Assembly (NCBI RefSeq): GCF_016901995.1
Contig: NZ_JACJLE010000002.1
Coordinates: 1-64,000, forward strand
Direction: 5' to 3'
Source: Bacteroides caecigallinarum
GTDB taxonomy: Bacteria; Bacteroidota; Bacteroidia; Bacteroidales; Bacteroidaceae
DNA: 64,000 nucleotides
Numbering within the stretch: position 1 is the first letter of the stretch; each line of letters begins with the position of its first letter. Below the pieces are notes generated by a model. That model saw only the letters and a list, made by a program, of their open reading frames with translations, was not told where the DNA came from and did not search any database. The translations under genes and the position numbers were made by a program. Positions 8,356 to 17,954 of this stretch are shown here, piece after piece.

Positions 8356-9537
8356 ATGGCTACTAAAAGAGATTACTACGAAGTGCTTGGCGTGGAGAAG
8401 ACAGCCACAGCAGACGAAATAAAGAAAGCATACCGTAAGAAAGCAATCCAGTATCACCCTGACAAGAATCCGGGAGACAAGGAAGCTGAAGAGAAATTCA
8501 AGGAAGCCGCAGAAGCATACGAAGTATTGAGCAATCCTGACAAGCGTTCACGCTACGACCAGTTCGGTCATGCAGGCGTAGACGGTGCTGCAGGAGGCGG
8601 ATACGGAGGTTTCGGCGGACAGGGTATGTCTATGGATGATATATTCTCTATGTTTGGTGACATCTTTGGCGGACACAGCGGTTTCGGAGGATTCGGCGGT
8701 TTCGGAGGTGGCGGAGGCCAGCCAAGACAACGCAAATTCCGCGGTGCAGACCTTAGAGTAAAGGCTAAACTTACGCTGAAGGAAATTGCTGAAGGAACAG
8801 AAAAGAAATTCAAGGTAAAGAAATATGTTCCTTGTTCACACTGTCACGGAACAGGTGCCGAAGGAAACAGCGGAACAGAGACTTGTCCTACATGTCACGG
8901 AACAGGTAGCGTGACACGTACTCAGCAGAGTATCTTCGGAATGATGCAGACTCAGTCTGTATGTCCTCAGTGTAACGGTGAAGGAAAAATCATCAAGAAC
9001 AAGTGTAAGGAATGTAACGGCGAAGGCGTAGTTTACGGTGAAGAAGTTGTTACAGTAAAAATACCTGCCGGAGTGGCAGAAGGTATGCAGGTTACCATCA
9101 ACGGTAAGGGTAATGCCGGAAAGCACAACGGTGTGGCAGGCGACCTGCTTGTTCTTATAGAAGAAGAAAAGCATCCTGAACTGATAAGAGACGAAAGCGA
9201 CCTTATTTATAATCTGCTTCTTAGTGTTCCTCAGGCAGCGCTTGGTGGTACAGTGGAAATCCCTACAATAGACGGCAAGGCTAAAATCAAGATTGAACCG
9301 GGAACACAGCCTGGTAAGGTTCTCCGTCTGAGAGGCAAAGGTCTGCCTAACATCAACAGCTACGGCTACAGCACCGGAACAGGTGACTTGCTGGTAAACG
9401 TAAGTGTATATATCCCTGAAACTCTTACAAAAGAAGAACGTCAGGCACTCGAAAAATGGCAGGAATCCGAAAGTTTCAAGCCTAACACAAGTCTGAAGGA
9501 AAAAATCTTCAAGAAATTCAGAAGTCTTTTCGACTGA
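8356..9537 (+). CDS. dnaJ: Chaperone DnaJ (Hsp40)
   Basis: A 393-residue type I Hsp40 that delivers substrates to DnaK and stimulates its ATPase. Order: J domain with HPD at 34-36, a Gly/Phe-rich linker (about 75-125), four zinc-finger repeats ([32 protein letters not shown]), then two beta-barrel substrate domains and a dimerisation tail. All four CxxCxGxG repeats are intact. Second gene of the grpE-dnaJ operon, ended by a strong hairpin at 9551-9593. Confidence 0.97.
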   Translation: MATKRDYYEVLGVEKTATADEIKKAYRKKAIQYHPDKNPGDKEAEEKFKEAAEAYEVLSNPDKRSRYDQFGHAGVDGAAGGGYGGFGGQGMSMDDIFSMFGDIFGGHSGFGGFGGFGGGGGQPRQRKFRGADLRVKAKLTLKEIAEGTEKKFKVKKYVPCSHCHGTGAEGNSGTETCPTCHGTGSVTRTQQSIFGMMQTQSVCPQCNGEGKIIKNKCKECNGEGVVYGEEVVTVKIPAGVAEGMQVTINGKGNAGKHNGVAGDLLVLIEEEKHPELIRDESDLIYNLLLSVPQAALGGTVEIPTIDGKAKIKIEPGTQPGKVLRLRGKGLPNINSYGYSTGTGDLLVNVSVYIPETLTKEERQALEKWQESESFKPNTSLKEKIFKKFRSLFD

Positions 9538-9550
9538 TTGATACATAATA

Positions 9551-9593
9551 AAAATAGAGCGGTACTTTTCTTAAAGCGCCGCTCTATTTTTTT
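9551..9593. terminator. Terminator after dnaJ, shared with the convergent GH51 gene
   Basis: A 12-bp stem (AAAATAGAGCGG / CCGCTCTATTTT) followed by a T-run on the plus strand and preceded by an A-run, so it can act in both directions. Confidence 0.9.
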
Positions 9594-9607
9594 GTATTAT
9601 TCAAATA

Positions 9608-11143
9608 TTATTTCAACTCCAAAGTTACGATAGATTTTGCAGGAAGTTTCACATTCAAGACATTCTTCGAGATCTTTGCTCCCTTGAATTCTTTCGGGCA
9701 AACTACGTTTGGCTTTTCGAAGGTATTGTAGTCATCTATATTTTCAGATGTCAATATTCTTCCTGACACTGACTTGAGTGTTTCGCCGTCAAGCTTAATG
9801 GTTATTTCCTGTTCCTCGTCAAGGCTTACGTTCGACAGTGATATATGTGTCACACCATCCTTGCGTGAAGCTGTTGCACTCACCATCGGAACTTCGCGGT
9901 TGTCTCTCACTACCTTGTAATTACATTCAAGGTTCAAAGGAAGATATGTGGCATCCTGATGAACATTATACATTTCGAACACGTGATATGTAGGAGTTAG
10001 CACCATCTTGTCTTCTTTAGTGAGAATCATTGACTGAAGAACGTTTGCTATCTGAGCGATGTTAGTCATCTTCACACGGTCTGTATATTTATGGAATACA
10101 TCGAGTGAAAGAGAAGCTACAAATGCGTCACGCATAGTGTTCTGCTGATAAAGATGTCCAGGAATAGAGCCAGGTTCCTGATCCCACCATGTACCCCATT
10201 CGTCAACCATCAGGGCAATCTGTTTCTTAGGATCGTATTTATCCATTATGGCGATGTGGCGTTTCAATACGTCTTCAATTTCAAGACACTTACCCATTGT
10301 CCAGTAGTAATCATCGTCAGTGAATTCCGTAGCCGAACCTTTGCTACCTTCCCATCCTGTAACGGTGTAATAATGCAAAGAAACACCGTCCATTCTGTGA
10401 CCGATATTCTTCATCAATGTTTCAGTCCAATCGTAATCATAGTCGCTTGCACCGCTGGCAATCTTGAACAGAACATTTCCGTTATAGTTTCTGCAATATG
10501 TTGAATAACGGCGATAAAGGTCTGAATAATACTCAGGACGCATGCTTCCACCGCATCCCCAGCTTTCGTTCCCTACTCCGAAATATTTAACCTTCCATGG
10601 CTTTTCACGTCCGTTTTCCTTACGCAGTTTCGCCATAGGGCTACCCTGTTCGGCTGTCATGTATTCCACCCATTTTGCCATCTCCTCTACAGTTCCGCTT
10701 CCTACGTTACCGCTGATATAAGGTTCGCAACCCAGCATCTCACATAGATTGAGGAATTCATGAGTACCGAAGCTGTTGTCTTCCACTGTACCTCCCCAGT
10801 TGTTGTTCACCATACGCGGACGGTTCTCCTTAGGTCCGATTCCGTCCATCCAGTGATATTCGTCGGCAAAACAACCTCCCGGCCATCTCAATACAGGGAC
10901 CTTCAGTTTCTTCAATGCTTCAAGAACATCTGTTCTGTAACCGTCAACGTTAGGTATTGAGGAATTCTCGCCTACCCACAGACCACCATAAATACATGTT
11001 CCAAGATGTTCTGCAAACTGTCCGTAAATTTCTTTCGGGATAATCTGGTTTCCTTTCTCAGGATAAATCTCGATACTTGCTTTCTGCTGTGCAAATGCAG
11101 GAATTCCTGCCATAAAAGCCAATGCCAATAGCGTATTTTTCAT
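9608..11143 (-). CDS. Secreted alpha-L-arabinofuranosidase (GH51)
   Basis: A 511-residue exported enzyme that removes arabinofuranosyl side chains from arabinan or arabinoxylan. Residues 1-18 form a signal peptide ([18 protein letters not shown], then QQ). The TIM barrel carries the GH51 acid/base Glu193 in GNESWGCGG and the nucleophile Glu315 in [22 protein letters not shown] and [11 protein letters not shown] are further family blocks. A beta-sandwich domain fills the last 130 residues. It stands alone, without SusC/SusD partners or a sensor, so it is not part of a classical polysaccharide-utilisation locus here. A promoter (TTTG, 18 bp, TATCTTTG) lies upstream, divergent from mltG. Confidence 0.94.
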   Translation of the reverse strand: MKNTLLALAFMAGIPAFAQQKASIEIYPEKGNQIIPKEIYGQFAEHLGTCIYGGLWVGENSSIPNVDGYRTDVLEALKKLKVPVLRWPGGCFADEYHWMDGIGPKENRPRMVNNNWGGTVEDNSFGTHEFLNLCEMLGCEPYISGNVGSGTVEEMAKWVEYMTAEQGSPMAKLRKENGREKPWKVKYFGVGNESWGCGGSMRPEYYSDLYRRYSTYCRNYNGNVLFKIASGASDYDYDWTETLMKNIGHRMDGVSLHYYTVTGWEGSKGSATEFTDDDYYWTMGKCLEIEDVLKRHIAIMDKYDPKKQIALMVDEWGTWWDQEPGSIPGHLYQQNTMRDAFVASLSLDVFHKYTDRVKMTNIAQIANVLQSMILTKEDKMVLTPTYHVFEMYNVHQDATYLPLNLECNYKVVRDNREVPMVSATASRKDGVTHISLSNVSLDEEQEITIKLDGETLKSVSGRILTSENIDDYNTFEKPNVVCPKEFKGAKISKNVLNVKLPAKSIVTLELK

Positions 11144-11188
11144 GTTTGTAAATAAAATAAATTATAAGATTATAGTTTGAGTATGGAG

Positions 11189-11218
11189 CAAAGATACTAT
11201 AAATATGATATTAGCAAA
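11189..11218 (-). promoter_or_regulatory. Promoter of the GH51 gene
   Basis: Minus strand: TTTG (11215-11218), 18 bp, TATCTTTG (11189-11196). Confidence 0.6.
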
Positions 11219-11226
11219 AAAAATAA

Positions 11227-11258
11227 TTGCCAAAAATACACTTATTTTCATATCTTTG
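11227..11258 (+). promoter_or_regulatory. Promoter of mltG
   Basis: TTGC at 11227 and TATCTTTG at 11251-11258, about 20 bp apart; the predicted start is about 15 bases before the ATG. Confidence 0.55.
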
Positions 11259-11279
11259 TAGCATTAACCAGTTTTTTAT

Positions 11280-12305
11280 ATGAAGAAGAAAGCATTAATT
11301 ATCTCCATATCCGTGATTGCAGCGATTATTCTGTCTGCTGCAGTCGGCACATACTTATTGTTATTTAGCAAACCTTTCAACATTAAGAATCCTACGTTTA
11401 TTTATATAGATGAAGACGACTCTTCCGACTCTGTTTTTGTCAAAATTGAAAGAAATCTTAACCCCAAAAGTATGTCAGGGATAAAGTTTCTGGCAAAAAT
11501 CAAAGGTTATGGAGAGGACATACATACAGGAGCATACAGGATAAGCCCGCAATCGTCCGTTCTTGAAGCCTTCAGAAAGATTGAATCCGGAAGACAGACT
11601 CCTGTGAAACTGATAATCCCCAGTGTAAGAACTATGAACAAACTGGCATCAAGAGTAGCCAGACAGATTATGGCTGATTCAGCCAGCATATCTGCACTGC
11701 TGAATGACAGCAGCTACATAGCCACACTTGGATATGACAAAGCTACTATTCCCGCACTTTTTATACCTAATACGTATGAGGTTTATTGGAATATGACAGC
11801 TGAAAGCTTCATTAAAAGAATGGTAAAGGAAAATAAGAATTTCTGGAGCGCAGAACGTAGGGCAAAGGCAGAAGCACTGAATATGACCACTACCGAAGTA
11901 TGCACTCTGGCATCAATAGTGGATGAAGAAACTGCCAACAACGCAGAAAAGCCTCTTGTGGCAGGACTCTACATAAACAGGCTCAAAAGAGGGATGCTTC
12001 TCCAAGCCGACCCTACAGTAAAATTCAGCCTACAGGACTTCGGACTTAGAAGAATACTGTTCAAACATCTGGAAACTGACAGCCCCTATAATACCTACAA
12101 ATATGCCGGGTTACCTCCCGGACCAATCAGAATTGCATCAGTAGCGGGAATAAACAGTGTTTTGAATTATTCAAAACATAATTACATTTACATGTGTGCA
12201 AAAGAGGACTTCTCCGGTACTCACAACTTTGCCTCTACTCTCAGCGAGCATAACATAAACGCAAGAAAGTATCAGCAGGCATTGAACAGAAGAAACATAA
12301 AATAA
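11280..12305 (+). CDS. mltG: Endolytic murein transglycosylase MltG
   Basis: A 341-residue inner-membrane enzyme (YceG family) that cleaves nascent glycan strands and is thought to set strand length. One N-terminal membrane helix (about 5-30) is followed by a LysM-like subdomain and the catalytic domain. Family blocks are TLASIVDEET, INRLKRGMLLQADPTV and YNTYKYAGLPPGPI. The catalytic region reads IVDEET where the better-known enzymes have IVEKET, so the exact catalytic acid (Asp215 or Glu216/217) should be aligned with care. Monocistronic, ended by a hairpin. Confidence 0.93.
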   Translation: MKKKALIISISVIAAIILSAAVGTYLLLFSKPFNIKNPTFIYIDEDDSSDSVFVKIERNLNPKSMSGIKFLAKIKGYGEDIHTGAYRISPQSSVLEAFRKIESGRQTPVKLIIPSVRTMNKLASRVARQIMADSASISALLNDSSYIATLGYDKATIPALFIPNTYEVYWNMTAESFIKRMVKENKNFWSAERRAKAEALNMTTTEVCTLASIVDEETANNAEKPLVAGLYINRLKRGMLLQADPTVKFSLQDFGLRRILFKHLETDSPYNTYKYAGLPPGPIRIASVAGINSVLNYSKHNYIYMCAKEDFSGTHNFASTLSEHNINARKYQQALNRRNIK

Positions 12306-12321
12306 ACATCCGGTATAGACA

Positions 12322-12368
12322 GAGGGATTAGTCCTAACATTTCATCAATACTAATCCCTCATGTTTTT
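12322..12368. terminator. Terminator between mltG and trkA
   Basis: An 11-bp stem GAGGGATTAGT / ACTAATCCCTC with a 17-base loop, followed by a short T-run; it can serve both convergent genes. Confidence 0.8.
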
Positions 12369-12385
12369 ATAGAGCTATACTGTCT

Positions 12386-13075
12386 TTATTTTACAGATTT
12401 CCAGAACTTGATAAAATCGGCATACTGACCATAACAAACCAGACCGTCATCCTGTTTCAACTCGTAATCCTCAGGATAAGATACTTCTGAAACTTTCTCA
12501 ACCTTTGATATTCCAAGAATATTTGAAGTATGTTTTCCCATAATCACGGATATAATACGTATCTTGAATTCTTCCTCTATGCTTAACTCATTGATTTTAT
12601 ATCCTATGAGTTTGGAAGGTATTGAAAATTTAAACACATAATTGTTTTCATCAACGGAGAAATGCTCAACTTCGGCATTAAGCTCCATAAGCTGTACCAG
12701 AAGCCTTGCAGCATCTTTTTCCGGAGTCAATATTCTATCCAATGAAAATGCGTCAAGAACAGCCTTATGCACTTCATCTACGGCACGTGCATATATATGC
12801 TTTACATTATGTTTCTTCAATAATGATACAATCCTTACGGAAGCTCCGAAGTTCTCACCTATGGCCACAATGACTATATCCACACTGTTAAGAGGCAGAA
12901 CAGACAGTGCCATCTCATCTGTAACATCGAGGACATACGTTGTGGCAACCTTGTCTTTATAACGTTCCGCCTGAAGTTCCTCTGAGTCAACGCCGACAAC
13001 TTCATGACCTAGAGCCGTAAGCTCTTCTGCCAACACTCCACCATAATTGCCTAATCCTATAATAAGATATTTCAT
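12386..13075 (-). CDS. trkA: TrkA/KtrA-family potassium channel regulatory subunit
   Basis: A 229-residue cytoplasmic RCK protein that gates the adjacent TrkH channel in response to nucleotide. The N-terminal Rossmann fold starts LIIGLGNYGGVLAEEL (GxGxxG) with the adenine-binding acidic end at VGVDSEE; a TrkA_C domain follows after about residue 145. It has a single RCK unit, as in KtrA, not the duplicated form of E. coli TrkA. It is cotranscribed 23 bases after trkH. Confidence 0.92.
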   Translation of the reverse strand: MKYLIIGLGNYGGVLAEELTALGHEVVGVDSEELQAERYKDKVATTYVLDVTDEMALSVLPLNSVDIVIVAIGENFGASVRIVSLLKKHNVKHIYARAVDEVHKAVLDAFSLDRILTPEKDAARLLVQLMELNAEVEHFSVDENNYVFKFSIPSKLIGYKINELSIEEEFKIRIISVIMGKHTSNILGISKVEKVSEVSYPEDYELKQDDGLVCYGQYADFIKFWKSVK

Positions 13076-13098
13076 ATCGAATGTATTTTATTGTTTTA

Positions 13099-14952
13099 TC
13101 AGTTTATTATAATATTGTCACTTGGATATTTGTAGTTTTTCTTTTTCTCCTGTCTTATAAGTCCGCTTACCAATGTAAAAGCTCCTACACGACCAACAAA
13201 CATAAGGACTATTATCAGAAGTTTGCCGGCATTGCTCAAAGTCGGTGTAAGATCAAGGCTGGAGCCTACCGTACTCAAAGCAGATACACATTCAAAGACT
13301 AATGCCATGACAGACGCATTCGGTTCTATGACAGTCATCAGGAATATTGCAAAGAAAACAATAAGAAGATAAAGAATCAAAGCCGCATTTGAACGTTTTA
13401 CCGAATCGGATGAAATCTCGCGATGTAGAATATATGTTCTCTCCACCCCTCTAAGCACGGCAAAAAGGTTTATCAGAATCACAGCAAAGACATTTATCTT
13501 CACACCTCCGGCAGTTGACTGTGTTCCGCCACCTATCATCATCAGAATAATCATAAGCAGAAGAGTCTGTGTGGAAAGTGTGGTAAGTCCGACACTGGCA
13601 AAACCCGCAGTTCGTGGACATACGGAATTGAAAAAGGCGTGGACCACTTTGTCTGCCGCATCCATACCGGCAAAAGCATGATTCCATTCAAAAAGAAGAA
13701 TGACAATTGTTCCCAGCAACAAAAGTGCTCCTGTCATAAACAAAACAATCTTGGTATTCAGATTGTACAAATGAATTTTCTTGATAAACCTGCGACGACG
13801 GAAAAACAGTCGGGAAAAACAATATCGGAAATAATAGAATATCGTGTCTTTCATATTCACCAATATAGGGAAACCTATACCGCCAAATACAATAAGCAAT
13901 GACAATACGATATAAAGAAAATTGTGATTATGCATCACCATGTCATTACCCATTCCACCAGGAAGTGTAGAAAAACCGGCGTTACAGAATGCTGATATGG
14001 AATGAAAAGCTGCAAAATAAAGCTCCTCATAAAACGTCATTCCAAGGGTTCCGTGTATGTCAATCCATATCAGAAACATACCTATTCCCTCAATGGCAAG
14101 AGTAAATCCCAATATATATAATAATGTAGATAATAATGAGTTCAATGAATTGGTACTTATCATATCACCTACAGCCAACTGGTTGTAAAGCGACGTATTC
14201 CCCATAAAGAACATGGCGAAGAAGCTGGTTATAGTCATCACTCCCAAACCACCTATTTGAATAAGCAGCATTATTATAATCTGACCTTCCATGGTAAATG
14301 TGGAAGGTACATCGACAGATACAAGTCCGGTTACACACGTTGCACTGGTGGAGATAAACAACGCATCTATCCACGATATGCCATTATATGTAGCCCTTGG
14401 AAGCATCAGAAGTCCGGCTCCGACAATTATTATTATAAAAAAGCTTGACGCCAGAATAAGTGAAGGATTTGTTTTTCGTCCCAAAAGCCGGACAAAAAAA
14501 CCGGACAGCAACGTAAAGGACATAAGCAGAAGAACAGCCCCCTTGTAATAACTGCTATTGAAGAATATCCATATCCAATATGCCGCATTACCAGGTTCAG
14601 GCAGATGAAAAACAACAGGCAACAGTGTAAGATAAAGACCTATATCAAGCAACCAGGTCCACACTGTGAACTTATTGCCTTCTTCGTTTGAAAACAGATG
14701 ACTTAATGCTGTATTGACCAGAAAAACAATCCAAACTGAGTTTGAAACAGCATGAAGTACGGAATGTACATTTTCCGTAACCGTGAAACCGTAACGATAT
14801 ACTATAGAAGCTATGAATAAAACAGCTGCAAAACATGCTAGCCATGAAAACCAGTCAACCACCTGATAAATGCGGGGCAATACAAGCTTCTTTCTATATA
14901 ATATTAAACGTTCCCAATTATCCATATTCTTTTTAACTTTAAAAAGAGACAT
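13099..14952 (-). CDS. trkH: TrkH/KtrB-family potassium transporter
   Basis: A 617-residue membrane protein that imports potassium with the downstream RCK protein. The four pore loops are visible: TSATCVTGLVS, SAFCNAGFSTLP, SVCPRTAGFASVG and SALSTVGSSLD, each with the selectivity-filter Gly. About 160 residues with several extra membrane helices precede the first pore unit, making it longer than KtrB (about 450). First gene of a two-gene unit; nothing but the 23-bp gap separates it from trkA. Confidence 0.92.
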   Translation of the reverse strand: MSLFKVKKNMDNWERLILYRKKLVLPRIYQVVDWFSWLACFAAVLFIASIVYRYGFTVTENVHSVLHAVSNSVWIVFLVNTALSHLFSNEEGNKFTVWTWLLDIGLYLTLLPVVFHLPEPGNAAYWIWIFFNSSYYKGAVLLLMSFTLLSGFFVRLLGRKTNPSLILASSFFIIIIVGAGLLMLPRATYNGISWIDALFISTSATCVTGLVSVDVPSTFTMEGQIIIMLLIQIGGLGVMTITSFFAMFFMGNTSLYNQLAVGDMISTNSLNSLLSTLLYILGFTLAIEGIGMFLIWIDIHGTLGMTFYEELYFAAFHSISAFCNAGFSTLPGGMGNDMVMHNHNFLYIVLSLLIVFGGIGFPILVNMKDTIFYYFRYCFSRLFFRRRRFIKKIHLYNLNTKIVLFMTGALLLLGTIVILLFEWNHAFAGMDAADKVVHAFFNSVCPRTAGFASVGLTTLSTQTLLLMIILMMIGGGTQSTAGGVKINVFAVILINLFAVLRGVERTYILHREISSDSVKRSNAALILYLLIVFFAIFLMTVIEPNASVMALVFECVSALSTVGSSLDLTPTLSNAGKLLIIVLMFVGRVGAFTLVSGLIRQEKKKNYKYPSDNIIIN

Positions 14953-15105
14953 GCAAACTTACGGAAAAAAAATGGTGAAACAGCCAATAGCATACAAAAA
15001 GTTGAATTTACCACTCAATTAGCACAAAACGCAATTATTAAATAGATTTCTCCTTACATTATTCTATCTATTTTTAATATTTAGTATCAAATAATCGAGT
15101 ATTTC

Positions 15106-15136
15106 TTTGCTAAATAAACTTTTTTGTCTATTTTTG
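15106..15136 (+). promoter_or_regulatory. Promoter of trpB2
   Basis: TTTG, exactly 19 bp, TATTTTTG: a near-ideal Bacteroidota promoter, with the ATG about 25 bases beyond the -7 box. No leader peptide or attenuator is seen. Confidence 0.75.
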
Positions 15137-15160
15137 AGCAGAACTTTAAAATAAATAGCC

Positions 15161-16534
15161 ATGAGCGAGAAACAGAAAAGATTTTTCCTAAAGGAAAACG
15201 AGATACCTACACACTGGTATAATATTCAGGCGGACATGAAGAACAAGCCTATGCCGCCACTCAATCCTGCTACAAAAGAACCGTTGAAGGCAGAAGATCT
15301 TTACCCTATCTTTGCAAAAGAGCTGTGCCATCAGGAGCTGAACCAAACTGACGCATGGATAAAAATTCCGGAAGAGGTTAGAGAAATGTATAAATACTAC
15401 AGAAGCACCCCACTTGTAAGAGCATACGGTCTGGAAAAAGCTTTGGGAACACCGGCACACATATATTTCAAAAATGAAAGCGTAAGTCCGATTGGTTCTC
15501 ATAAACTTAATTCGGCACTGGCACAGGCATATTACTGCAAGAAGGAAGGTGTGACAAACATCACTACCGAAACCGGAGCAGGACAATGGGGAGCTGCCCT
15601 GTCATATGCTGCCCGCGTGTTCGGACTTGAAGCTGCGGTTTATCAGGTAAAAATCAGCTACGAACAGAAACCTTACAGACGAAGCATAATGCAGACATTC
15701 GGCGCACAGGTCACTCCTTCGCCATCTATGTCAACACGTGCAGGAAAAGATATTCTTACAAAATATCCAAATCATCAGGGATCATTGGGAACTGCCATCT
15801 CAGAGGCTATAGAGCTGGCAAGAACAACTCCTAACTGTAAATACACTCTTGGGTCGGTATTAAGCCACGTTACACTGCATCAGACTGTAATCGGACTGGA
15901 AGCCGAAAAACAGATGGAAATGGCAGGAGAATATCCTGACATAATTATCGGATGCTTTGGCGGTGGTTCAAATTTCGGCGGTATCTGTTTCCCATTTATG
16001 CGCCACACTATCCTGGAAGGCAAAAAGACAAGATATATAGCAGCAGAACCTGCATCCTGCCCTAAACTGACAAGAGGTAAGTTTGAATACGATTTCGGAG
16101 ACGAAGCCGGATACACTCCTCTCCTGCCAATGTACACTCTGGGACATAACTTCGCACCTGCCAATATTCATGCAGGAGGTTTGAGATATCATGGTGCAGG
16201 TGTCATCGTGTCACAACTTCTGAAAGACGGATTAATGGAAGCTGTAGATGTGAAACAACTTGACACATTCGATGCCGGTATCATGTTTGCAAAAGCCGAA
16301 GGTATAATTCCTGCTCCGGAATCATGCCACGCAATAGCAGCAACAATCAATGAAGCAAAGAAATGTATCGAAACAGGCGAAGAGAAAGTAATTCTGTTCA
16401 ATCTGTCAGGACATGGACTTATTGACATGAGTGCATACGACCAATACTTGTCCGGCAACCTTACAAACTACGAGCTTAGTGAAGAGGAAATAGAAAAAAA
16501 TCTGGAAGAAGTAAAAAATCTTGGACAAAAATAA
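15161..16534 (+). CDS. trpB: TrpB2-type tryptophan synthase beta chain
   Basis: A 457-residue PLP enzyme converting indole and serine to tryptophan. The PLP lysine lies in IGSHKLNSALAQ, the catalytic Glu region in TETGAGQWG and the phosphate-binding loop in CFGGGSNFGG. It is about 60 residues longer than TrpB1, with the N-terminal extension of the TrpB2 group (PTHWYNIQAD) and a charged C-terminal tail. No trpA or other trp gene is near, as usual for TrpB2, which acts without the alpha subunit and may serve indole salvage. Confidence 0.92.
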   Translation: MSEKQKRFFLKENEIPTHWYNIQADMKNKPMPPLNPATKEPLKAEDLYPIFAKELCHQELNQTDAWIKIPEEVREMYKYYRSTPLVRAYGLEKALGTPAHIYFKNESVSPIGSHKLNSALAQAYYCKKEGVTNITTETGAGQWGAALSYAARVFGLEAAVYQVKISYEQKPYRRSIMQTFGAQVTPSPSMSTRAGKDILTKYPNHQGSLGTAISEAIELARTTPNCKYTLGSVLSHVTLHQTVIGLEAEKQMEMAGEYPDIIIGCFGGGSNFGGICFPFMRHTILEGKKTRYIAAEPASCPKLTRGKFEYDFGDEAGYTPLLPMYTLGHNFAPANIHAGGLRYHGAGVIVSQLLKDGLMEAVDVKQLDTFDAGIMFAKAEGIIPAPESCHAIAATINEAKKCIETGEEKVILFNLSGHGLIDMSAYDQYLSGNLTNYELSEEEIEKNLEEVKNLGQK

Positions 16535-16594
16535 GGAATAAACACAAAACATATAATAATTAATACAACATCCTTAAAATAAGTATGTTAATTA

Positions 16595-16656
16595 ATAAAG
16601 TCTGATGTTATCTTCAATTTCTATAAATGAAATAATATCAGACTTTATCTTTTTTT
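16595..16656 (+). terminator. Terminator after trpB2
   Basis: Long stem ATAAAGTCTGAT / ATCAGACTTTAT followed by a run of eight or more T. Confidence 0.85.
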
Positions 16657-16678
16657 GAGCTGTTTTTACGCCGGAAAG

Positions 16679-16709
16679 TTTGCATATTTAAAAAATATTC
16701 GTACCTTTG
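16679..16709 (+). promoter_or_regulatory. Promoter of the tRNA-Glu array
   Basis: TTTG (16679-16682), 19 bp, TACCTTTG (16702-16709), a perfect consensus match consistent with strong expression of a stable RNA operon. Confidence 0.8.
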
Positions 16710-16771
16710 CACCCGCAATCGGAAATCATCACCGAGGCAATAAGAAAACCGGATATTCCGGAACATAGGAT

Positions 16772-16843
16772 GGCCCGTTCGTCTATCGGTTAGGACGCAA
16801 GATTTTCATTCTTGAAAGGGGGGTTCGATTCCCCCACGGGCTA
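16772..16843 (+). tRNA. tRNA-Glu (UUC), copy 1 of 4
   Basis: A 72-base cloverleaf: acceptor GGCCCGT paired with ACGGGCT (first pair G-U), anticodon arm CAAGA-TTTTCAT-TCTTG giving anticodon TTC, and T arm GGGGG-TTCGATT-CCCCC. CCA is not encoded. A CCGGATATTCCGG hairpin (16749-16761) precedes it. Confidence 0.95.
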
Positions 16844-16884
16844 CAAAAAAAACAAAGCTGCCGGACATTCCGGAGCATAAGGAT

Positions 16885-16956
16885 GGCCCGTTCGTCTATC
16901 GGTTAGGACGCAAGATTTTCATTCTTGAAAGGGGGGTTCGATTCCCCCACGGGCTA
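16885..16956 (+). tRNA. tRNA-Glu (UUC), copy 2 of 4
   Basis: Identical in sequence to copy 1. The 41-base spacer before it carries CCGGACATTCCGG (16861-16873); only the three loop bases of this hairpin differ from the other spacers. Confidence 0.95.
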
Positions 16957-16996
16957 CAAAAAACAAAGCTGCCGGATATTCCGGAGCAATAAGGAT

Positions 16997-17068
16997 GGCC
17001 CGTTCGTCTATCGGTTAGGACGCAAGATTTTCATTCTTGAAAGGGGGGTTCGATTCCCCCACGGGCTA
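16997..17068 (+). tRNA. tRNA-Glu (UUC), copy 3 of 4
   Basis: Identical to copy 1, with anticodon TTC and no encoded CCA. Preceded by CCGGATATTCCGG at 16972-16984. Confidence 0.95.
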
Positions 17069-17109
17069 CAAAAAAAACAAAGCTACCGGATACTCCGGAG
17101 CATAAGGAT

Positions 17110-17181
17110 GGCCCGTTCGTCTATCGGTTAGGACGCAAGATTTTCATTCTTGAAAGGGGGGTTCGATTCCCCCACGGGCTA
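17110..17181 (+). tRNA. tRNA-Glu (UUC), copy 4 of 4
   Basis: Identical to copy 1. Preceded by CCGGATACTCCGG at 17086-17098 and followed at once by the terminator hairpin that ends the array. Confidence 0.95.
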
Positions 17182-17184
17182 CTG

Positions 17185-17215
17185 AAAGTTGGATTTTAAA
17201 TCCAACTTTTTTATT
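17185..17215. terminator. Terminator of the tRNA-Glu array
   Basis: Perfect 12-bp stem AAAGTTGGATTT / AAATCCAACTTT with a one-base centre, then T-rich; the convergent PPTase gene ends 6 bases beyond. Confidence 0.9.
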
Positions 17216-17220
17216 TTGTA

Positions 17221-17937
17221 CTACTCTGAAACACTATACGTACATACAAAATCCTGTGACACATAAAGCTCTATATTCATCTCTACATCATTTTCCGGAT
17301 CTTTAAATGCAACTGTTTCCAATTCTCCATAAAAAACGCCTGCTTCAGGAAAACTAAAGCCATCTGATTTTGTATATAATTCCGGTATTATAATAGACCT
17401 TACCTGTAAGTGCTCCAGAAAGTCCACCCCACTTGAGTCTAACATTTTAAACATCGTTTCTTTAGCAGACCAGAATAAAAGATACATATTCACCATCGCA
17501 CAGGCCTTTTCATCTTCATCTGTAATAAAAAGCAGCCTATTGTCTATCAAAGACATTTCCTTATGGCTGATAAACCTTGTAACAACCTTCTTCACCCTGT
17601 CCGAACGATATTCTATATCTATGCCTGTCTCCTTTTCCGGATGCAAAACTACAGCCACATACCCTTTGGTATGCGATATAGATATTTTGCTTTTACAACC
17701 ATCAAGATACGGCTTACCCGATTCATAGTGCAACACACGCTGCTCAGCCCCAGTAAGTTCTCTAATAAGAGCCCTTACAGCCAAGAATTCAAGCTGGCGG
17801 GAATATGATTTATAACTAAAAAATTCGGGTGTAAAAGATTTGTCTGTAAGCAAAGAACGGAGCTCATCCGTGGTTTCTGTAACTTTCCAGATTCCACAGA
17901 TGGCTCCGTTGTATTCCCATTTCCTTAATATAGGCAT
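17221..17937 (-). CDS. 4'-phosphopantetheinyl transferase (Sfp-like)
   Basis: A 238-residue enzyme that moves phosphopantetheine from CoA to carrier proteins. It has the superfamily magnesium motif TGIDIEY and the WSAKETMFK block, in the pseudo-dimeric Sfp layout of about 230 residues. No polyketide, peptide or fatty-acid synthase gene is close, so the carrier-protein target is not indicated. It is the last gene of a minus-strand group with gldE (17-base gap) and ssb. Confidence 0.85.
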   Translation of the reverse strand: MPILRKWEYNGAICGIWKVTETTDELRSLLTDKSFTPEFFSYKSYSRQLEFLAVRALIRELTGAEQRVLHYESGKPYLDGCKSKISISHTKGYVAVVLHPEKETGIDIEYRSDRVKKVVTRFISHKEMSLIDNRLLFITDEDEKACAMVNMYLLFWSAKETMFKMLDSSGVDFLEHLQVRSIIIPELYTKSDGFSFPEAGVFYGELETVAFKDPENDVEMNIELYVSQDFVCTYSVSE

Positions 17938-17954
17938 ATTATCAAATCAATATA

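Noticed and set aside
15161-16534. A tryptophan biosynthesis operon
   Set aside because: Only a TrpB2-type gene is present; flanking genes are potassium transport and tRNA.
16749-17181. Regular ~112-bp repeats that could be taken for a CRISPR array
   Set aside because: The repeated unit is a full tRNA-Glu gene with its leader hairpin; there are no short repeats with unique spacers and no cas genes.
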